From assembly GCA_019747875.1 (NCBI GenBank), contig JAIEQI010000068.1:1-37340 (forward strand): a DNA stretch of 37,340 bases, read 5' to 3'. The stretch is from Candidatus Obscuribacterales bacterium. GTDB taxonomy: Bacteria > Cyanobacteriota > Vampirovibrionia > Obscuribacterales > Obscuribacteraceae. Numbering within the stretch: the stretch's first letter is position 1; each line of letters begins with the position of its first letter. Below are positions 32,793 to 37,340 of the stretch, piece after piece. The translations under genes and the position numbers were made by a program. The notes under the pieces were generated by a model. It searched no databases and had not been told where the DNA came from. It saw nothing but the letters and a program-made list of their open reading frames with translations.

Positions 32793-35345
32793 ATGTTTGA
32801 GCGTTTTACTGAAAAGGCAATCAAAGTGATCATGCTTGCCCAAGAAGAGGCCCGAAGACTCGGGCACAACTTCGTAGGCACAGAGCAGATCCTTCTTGGC
32901 CTGATAGGTGAAGGCACCGGAATCGCTGCCAAAACACTGAAGTCCATGGGTGTCAATCTAAAAGACGCTCGGGTTGAAGTGGAAAAAATCATTGGACGCG
33001 GCTCGGGTTTTGTAGCTGTGGAAATTCCATTTACTCCGCGAGCCAAGCGGGTACTTGAGCTATCCTGGGATGAAGCCAGACAGCTCGGGCACAATTACAT
33101 CGGTACAGAGCATTTGTTGCTTGGTTTGATTCGTGAAGGTGAAGGAGTCGCGGCTCGCGTGCTCGAAAACCTTGGTGTCGATCTCACCAAAGTACGAAGC
33201 CATGTAATCAGATTGCTGGGCGAAAGTGGAGCTGCCACCGCTGGTGCTACCACATCCGCCGGTACGGGAAGATCCAAGACACCTACCCTGGATGAGTTCG
33301 GCGTCAATTTGACGCAGTCTGCCCAAGAGGGACGATTGGATCCGGTGGTCGGACGCGAAAAAGAAATCGAGCGCGTTATTCAAATTCTAGGACGTCGCAC
33401 AAAGAACAATCCAGTTCTTATCGGTGAGCCTGGTGTAGGTAAAACAGCGATCGCTGAAGGTTTGGCAATCCGCATTTCCAATGCAGACGTGCCGGATATT
33501 TTGATGGACAAGAAAATTGTTCAGCTCGATATCGGTCTTCTCGTCGCTGGTACCAAATACCGCGGTGAATTCGAAGAACGCTTGAAGAAGATCATGGATG
33601 AAATTCGTGGTGCCGGCAACGTAATGCTGGTCATTGACGAATTGCACACATTGATCGGTGCCGGTGCTGCAGAAGGTGCAATTGATGCCGCCAATATCTT
33701 GAAGCCGGCTCTTTCTCGCGGTGAACTGCAATGTATCGGTGCCACCACGATGGATGAGTACCGCAAACATATCGAGCGTGACGCCGCTTTGGAACGTCGT
33801 TTCCAACCGGTTATCATCGATCCGCCAAGCGTCGATGAAACAATCGAAATTCTACGCGGTTTGCGTCCGAAATATGAAGAACACCACAGACTGATCATCT
33901 CTGATGAAGCTATCGAGCAAGCCACAAAGCTTTCCGATCGCTACATTTCCGATCGCTTCTTGCCGGACAAAGCAATCGATATTATCGACGAAGCCAGTTC
34001 GCGTGTTCGCTTGAGAGCAAGCTCGCTGCCTCCGGAAGGAAAGGAAGTCGAGCGCGAACTGAGAAAGGTTCGTCGCGATAAGGAAATGGCTATTCGCAAT
34101 CAAGAGTTCGAAAAAGCTGCTTCATTACGCGAGTCGGAAACGAAACTGTCTGAGAAGATCCGCGAGATCCAACAGGCATGGAAAGCCAAGCAAGAAACAG
34201 AAAAACCAGTTGTAACTGGCGAAGAAGTTGCTCACGTTGTGAGCACCTGGACAGGTATTCCGCTGCTCAAGCTGACAGAGGGTGAGTCCGAACGACTGCT
34301 CCACATGTCAGATGTATTGCACCAACGAGTCATTGGTCAAGATCAAGCAGTTGAAGCCGTCTGTAAGGCTATTCGCCGGGCTCGTGTCGGTTTGAAAAAC
34401 CCGATGCGTCCGATCGGAAGCTTTATCTTCTCAGGACCAACTGGGGTCGGTAAAACCGAGCTTGCCAAAGCACTTGCTGGCTACTTCTTCGGTTCAGAAG
34501 ACAACATGATTCGTATCGACATGTCTGAATTTATGGAGCACCATACAACTTCCAAATTGATTGGTTCTCCTCCCGGTTACGTCGGATACCAGGAAGGTGG
34601 TCAGCTTACAGAAGCCGTCAGAAGAAAACCATACTCGGTAATTCTTTTCGACGAAATCGAAAAAGCTCACCCAGATGTGTTCAACGTTCTTTTGCAAATC
34701 CTTGATGACGGACGCTTGTCCGACAGTAAGGGACGCACGGTTGACTTCAAGAACGCAATCATCATCATGACCTCGAACGTTGGTGCTCAGTTCATCGATA
34801 AATCGAACTTGGCTGTCGGCTTCCAGGTCCAAGACAACAAGCAAGAGCAAGGTGAGCGCTACAAGAAGATCAAAGACCTGGTTATGGACTCGATGAAGAA
34901 GACCTTCAGACCTGAGTTCTTGAACAGAATCGACGAGATCATCGTATTCCAACAGCTCACAAAAGAAGAGATCCGCAAGATCGTCGACATCATGTCGGCA
35001 GATCTGCAGAGCCGTATCAAATCACAAGGAATGGAACTCGTTATCACAGACGAGACCAAGGACTTCCTCGCCAAAGACGGATACAATCCGACCTATGGTG
35101 CAAGACCTTTGCGTAGATCCATTCAGCGCTTCCTGGAAGACGCGCTTGCAGAGCAAGTTCTGCAAGGACGCTTCAAGGATGGTGATACGATTCTGACAGT
35201 GCTTGAAGGTGACGTCGTTAAATTCGAAAAGGCTGAAAAACCAGCTGAGAAAGAACCAGCCAAATCAAGCAAGCGCGAGAAAGCTGAAGCTGCTGCTGGC
35301 GCTGACAAAGGCGACAGCAAGAAGGATGACGCTGAGAAGAACTAG
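32793..35345 (+). CDS. clpC: ATP-dependent Clp protease ATP-binding subunit ClpC
   Basis: This 850-aa Hsp100 unfoldase feeds substrates to ClpP. Two Clp-N repeats occupy residues 1-145, followed by AAA+ domain 1 ([22 protein letters not shown]), a UVR-containing middle domain ([17 protein letters not shown]) and AAA+ domain 2 ([23 protein letters not shown]). The C-terminal 35 residues form a Lys/Ala/Glu-rich tail. GGGGAGG precedes ATG 32793 by about 10 nt. The ClpC type, rather than ClpA or ClpB, fits Cyanobacteria and Firmicutes. A strong terminator follows. Confidence 0.96.
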   Translation: MFERFTEKAIKVIMLAQEEARRLGHNFVGTEQILLGLIGEGTGIAAKTLKSMGVNLKDARVEVEKIIGRGSGFVAVEIPFTPRAKRVLELSWDEARQLGHNYIGTEHLLLGLIREGEGVAARVLENLGVDLTKVRSHVIRLLGESGAATAGATTSAGTGRSKTPTLDEFGVNLTQSAQEGRLDPVVGREKEIERVIQILGRRTKNNPVLIGEPGVGKTAIAEGLAIRISNADVPDILMDKKIVQLDIGLLVAGTKYRGEFEERLKKIMDEIRGAGNVMLVIDELHTLIGAGAAEGAIDAANILKPALSRGELQCIGATTMDEYRKHIERDAALERRFQPVIIDPPSVDETIEILRGLRPKYEEHHRLIISDEAIEQATKLSDRYISDRFLPDKAIDIIDEASSRVRLRASSLPPEGKEVERELRKVRRDKEMAIRNQEFEKAASLRESETKLSEKIREIQQAWKAKQETEKPVVTGEEVAHVVSTWTGIPLLKLTEGESERLLHMSDVLHQRVIGQDQAVEAVCKAIRRARVGLKNPMRPIGSFIFSGPTGVGKTELAKALAGYFFGSEDNMIRIDMSEFMEHHTTSKLIGSPPGYVGYQEGGQLTEAVRRKPYSVILFDEIEKAHPDVFNVLLQILDDGRLSDSKGRTVDFKNAIIIMTSNVGAQFIDKSNLAVGFQVQDNKQEQGERYKKIKDLVMDSMKKTFRPEFLNRIDEIIVFQQLTKEEIRKIVDIMSADLQSRIKSQGMELVITDETKDFLAKDGYNPTYGARPLRRSIQRFLEDALAEQVLQGRFKDGDTILTVLEGDVVKFEKAEKPAEKEPAKSSKREKAEAAAGADKGDSKKDDAEKN

Positions 35346-35374
35346 TTCAGAGTCCATCATTCAAGAAATGAGAA

Positions 35375-35410
35375 ACAGAAAGAGCTCCTCCGGGGGCTCT
35401 TTCTGTTTTC
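35375..35410 (+). terminator. Rho-independent terminator of clpC
   Basis: An 11-bp perfect stem ACAGAAAGAGC/GCTCTTTCTGT is followed by TTTTC, 30 nt after the clpC stop. Confidence 0.9.
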
Positions 35411-35453
35411 TGAAGCCCATGCGATCAGGTAGAGATTCATTGAAAGGGAAGTC

Positions 35454-35674
35454 GGGAGCGCCAGCATCCTGCTATGGTTCGATCCCGGGAGCGCCAGCAT
35501 CCTGCTATGGTTCGATCCCGGGAGCGCCGGCATCCTGTCATGGTTCGATCCCGGGAGCGCCGGCATCCTGTCATGGTTCGATCCCGGGAGCGCCGGCATC
35601 CTGCCATGGTTCGATCCCGGGAGCGCCGGCATCCTGTCATGGTTCGATCCCGGGAGCGCCGGCATCCTGCCGGC
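35454..35674. repeat. 33-bp tandem repeat array ending in a REP-like hairpin
   Basis: Six full 33-bp units are followed by a partial seventh at 35652. Each unit holds GGGAGCGCC-[A/G]GCATCCTG and then ATGGTTCGATCCC. The last unit instead completes the palindrome GCCGGCATCCTGCCGGC, also present at 2913-2938. Units 1-2 carry CAGCATCCTGCT, later units CGGCATCCTG with T/C changes, so the array has both expanded and diverged. Because 33 is divisible by 3, open frames run through it on both strands; they are not taken as genes. Confidence 0.9.
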
Positions 35675-35758
35675 TTTGCTTGCAGCTGAAGGTGCTGCTC
35701 CCGCTAGGTTAGCGCTAGTTTTGGCGCGGATCTGAAAGAACATAAATGTTTCGCTTCT

Positions 35759-35776
35759 TGAAAACCATGGTTTTCA
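35759..35776. promoter_or_regulatory. 18-bp perfect palindrome upstream of the MFS gene
   Basis: TGAAAACCATGGTTTTCA is fully symmetric and lies 148 bp before the transporter start. It could be an operator; no regulator gene is in view. CTAGCCTTTTTGC follows at 35791-35803 and recurs after the gene. Confidence 0.4.
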
Positions 35777-35923
35777 GATCTTTCGATCTCCTAGCCTTTT
35801 TGCACATCTACTTTTCTTTCTCATGGAGTCAAACAAGCTAATAACCAAATAGCTTGCATATTCGTTCTTCCTCCACACAGCTCATTCCGAGTTGTGCAAG
35901 CGAACGAACTTCTGGAGACCCAG

Positions 35924-37150
35924 ATGAAAAACGCTCTGATCAAGTTCTTCAGCGAGGCTTCTGTCTCTCTGCAATACCGGAACATGCAGTTTTACTGTGT
36001 CGGCGCTGTCATTTCACTTCTCGGATCGATGATGCAAGAAAGCATGATCGCCTGGGTTGTTTACGAGATGGCAGGCTCCACTGCTGTCCTCGGTAACATC
36101 ATGGCGGCTTACATGCTGCCAATGATTGCTGCGAGCATTCCTGGTGGGTGGCTGTCGGATCGCTTCGACCGCAAACGCATCGTGCTCGTCACGCAGTTTA
36201 TTGCTCTTCTGATTGCGCTCAGCTACATGCTGATGACGTGGACAGGATCGCTCAATGTGACGCTCGTTTATGTCCTTTCGGCTGCGCTGGGCGTCAACGT
36301 CGCCTTCGAAATGTCCGCTCGCATGGCTATGCTGCCGCAGCTTGTCGGTAAGCCCGAGCATATCGGGAATGCCTTCGCGCTGGACTCTCTCATCTTCTAC
36401 AGCACGCGCTTGCTGGGTCCCGGAATGGGTGCCTTCTTCCTGGCGCTGACCGGCCCCGTTGGCGGCTTTGCTGCTAACGCTGTGAGCTATGTGCTTGAGC
36501 TGTGGGTAATCTCGCAGTTGAAGCCGGCTCCGGCCTTCAAGGACGAGAAGAAAGCGACCTTGCGCGATGCTTTCGTGTTCGCGTATGGGGATCGGCGTCG
36601 GCGGCAAGTGATGCTGCTTCTCGCGATGATCACATTCTTCGGCGTCTACATCCAGCTAATGCCAGCCTTCACGGCGGCGCGCGCTGGGGATGCCTGGGCG
36701 AACAGCTTTCTGATCTTCGCTTCGGAGATTGGAGCGGTTTTTGCCTCCATGATCATCGCGAACAAGACTGCTGACAGCTCCTTCGTCGGAGTGCTGCGCA
36801 ACGGAATCGGCTGGATGGGCATCTTGTTTGCAGTGTGTTTGGCGTTGTTCGCCATCACACCAAACATGCTAACGTCCCTTCTGCTGATGGTTCCGACCGG
36901 CTTCGCGATGAGTGCCGTTTTCTCCGGTTCGCAGGCGATTCTGCAAGTCGAGGTTGACGATCGCATTCGCGGTGCTTTCACTGCGATGTTCTACAACTTC
37001 TCCTACTTCGGGATGTTGGCGCTTTGCGGTCCGCTGCTGGGCCATATTGCATCTCAGATCGGATTAGCTGCTACTACATGTGGCGCTGCTGCCATCTGCC
37101 TGGTCGGTTCTGCATATTACCTTGTGCAGGATTACCGCAAAGCGGATTAG
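35924..37150 (+). CDS. MFS transporter (EntS/MFS_3-like)
   Basis: This 408-aa integral membrane protein has about 11-12 hydrophobic segments and the MFS loop motif GGWLSDRFDRKRI between segments 2 and 3. The sequence pattern (ALDSLIFYSTRLLGPGMGAFFLALTGPVGGFAANAVSYV) is that of the MFS_3 group, which includes the enterobactin exporter EntS, so export of a small molecule by proton antiport is the best guess. ATG 35924 is chosen because GGAG lies about 8 nt upstream. By eye the gene is richer in G and C than its neighbours and lies alone between two terminators and 13-bp direct repeats, which could mean it was acquired. Confidence 0.88.
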   Translation: MKNALIKFFSEASVSLQYRNMQFYCVGAVISLLGSMMQESMIAWVVYEMAGSTAVLGNIMAAYMLPMIAASIPGGWLSDRFDRKRIVLVTQFIALLIALSYMLMTWTGSLNVTLVYVLSAALGVNVAFEMSARMAMLPQLVGKPEHIGNAFALDSLIFYSTRLLGPGMGAFFLALTGPVGGFAANAVSYVLELWVISQLKPAPAFKDEKKATLRDAFVFAYGDRRRRQVMLLLAMITFFGVYIQLMPAFTAARAGDAWANSFLIFASEIGAVFASMIIANKTADSSFVGVLRNGIGWMGILFAVCLALFAITPNMLTSLLLMVPTGFAMSAVFSGSQAILQVEVDDRIRGAFTAMFYNFSYFGMLALCGPLLGHIASQIGLAATTCGAAAICLVGSAYYLVQDYRKAD

Positions 37151-37183
37151 GCAGATCTGCCCTTCACAAAGGCACACTGGAAA

Positions 37184-37239
37184 GACCAAGAGAGCAGGCT
37201 GTGAAAACGCTAGCTCTCTTGGTCCCTTCTAGCCTTTTT
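37184..37239 (+). terminator. Rho-independent terminator of the MFS gene
   Basis: A 12-bp stem GACCAAGAGAGC/GCTCTCTTGGTC lies 33 nt after the stop and is followed by CCCTTCTAGCCTTTTT. Confidence 0.85.
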
Positions 37240-37340
37240 GCCCTTTTTCCAAGAACTTTTTTCGCTTCCATGAGGGCGCCGATCCTGTCAATACCCAATT
37301 TTCGGTGCACTTTTTCTTTTTTAAACCAACAAAAGGAGGG

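Noticed and set aside
35357..35743. Long open frames on both strands through the 33-bp array (Gly-Ala-Pro-Ala-Ser type and Arg-rich peptides)
   Set aside because: The repeat length is a multiple of three, so all frames stay open. There is no ribosome-binding site, and the DNA is better explained as REP-derived repeats.

Overview
The window is a replication-origin region of a bacterial chromosome. dnaA and dnaN (minus strand) lie on one side; rpmH-rnpA-yidD-yidC-jag (plus strand) diverge from them. The gene set (Ro60/TROVE protein, ClpC with two Clp-N repeats, TPR-rich secreted proteins, YidC with an enlarged loop, a single-subunit UvrD-like helicase with a long P/Q-rich tail) fits the non-photosynthetic sister lineage of Cyanobacteria (Vampirovibrionia/Melainabacteria, Obscuribacter-like). 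That assignment is an inference from gene content, not from a search.

Layout. 1-2040: a DUF4143-type ATPase behind a near-perfect 26-bp palindrome, a small YtxH-like protein and a hypothetical protein. 2086-4773: the most unusual locus. A Ro60 (TROVE/vWA) gene is followed on the same strand by at least six related structured RNA elements that have the Ro60-binding stem of Y RNAs. Two of the six carry a complete tRNA body in circularly permuted order; the other four are short. Two ordinary tRNA genes (Glu, Arg) and a REP-like hairpin sit among them. 4774-5386: spacer with hairpins. 5387-7674: a LysM-like protein, two paralogous small proteins and tRNA-Asp. 7736-10840: dnaN, oriC and dnaA. 11183-14370: rpmH, rnpA, yidD, yidC, jag. 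14478-17133: a glycosyltransferase and small secreted or membrane proteins. 17467-21789: a very large nuclease/helicase/zinc-ribbon fusion. 21810-24785: a hypothetical protein, pncB and a secreted protein. 24968-27381: two TPR proteins. 27454-28731: a trypsin-like protease homologue lacking the usual Asp. 29207-35345: tsaE, topA, a structured leader and clpC. 35454-35674: 33-bp tandem repeats derived from a REP-like hairpin. 35924-37150: an MFS transporter.

How the parts work together. The origin block supplies replication initiation, the sliding clamp, tRNA 5' processing and membrane protein insertion. The Ro60/Y-RNA block is probably an RNA quality-control RNP: known bacterial Y RNAs bind Ro60 through a stem and use a tRNA-like module to tether or gate an exoribonuclease. 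Here that system appears expanded to an array of differing Y RNAs. The two tRNA-like modules still contain anticodon-like loops. If their halves were joined they would give full cloverleaves, so a permuted-tRNA reading cannot be excluded from sequence alone.
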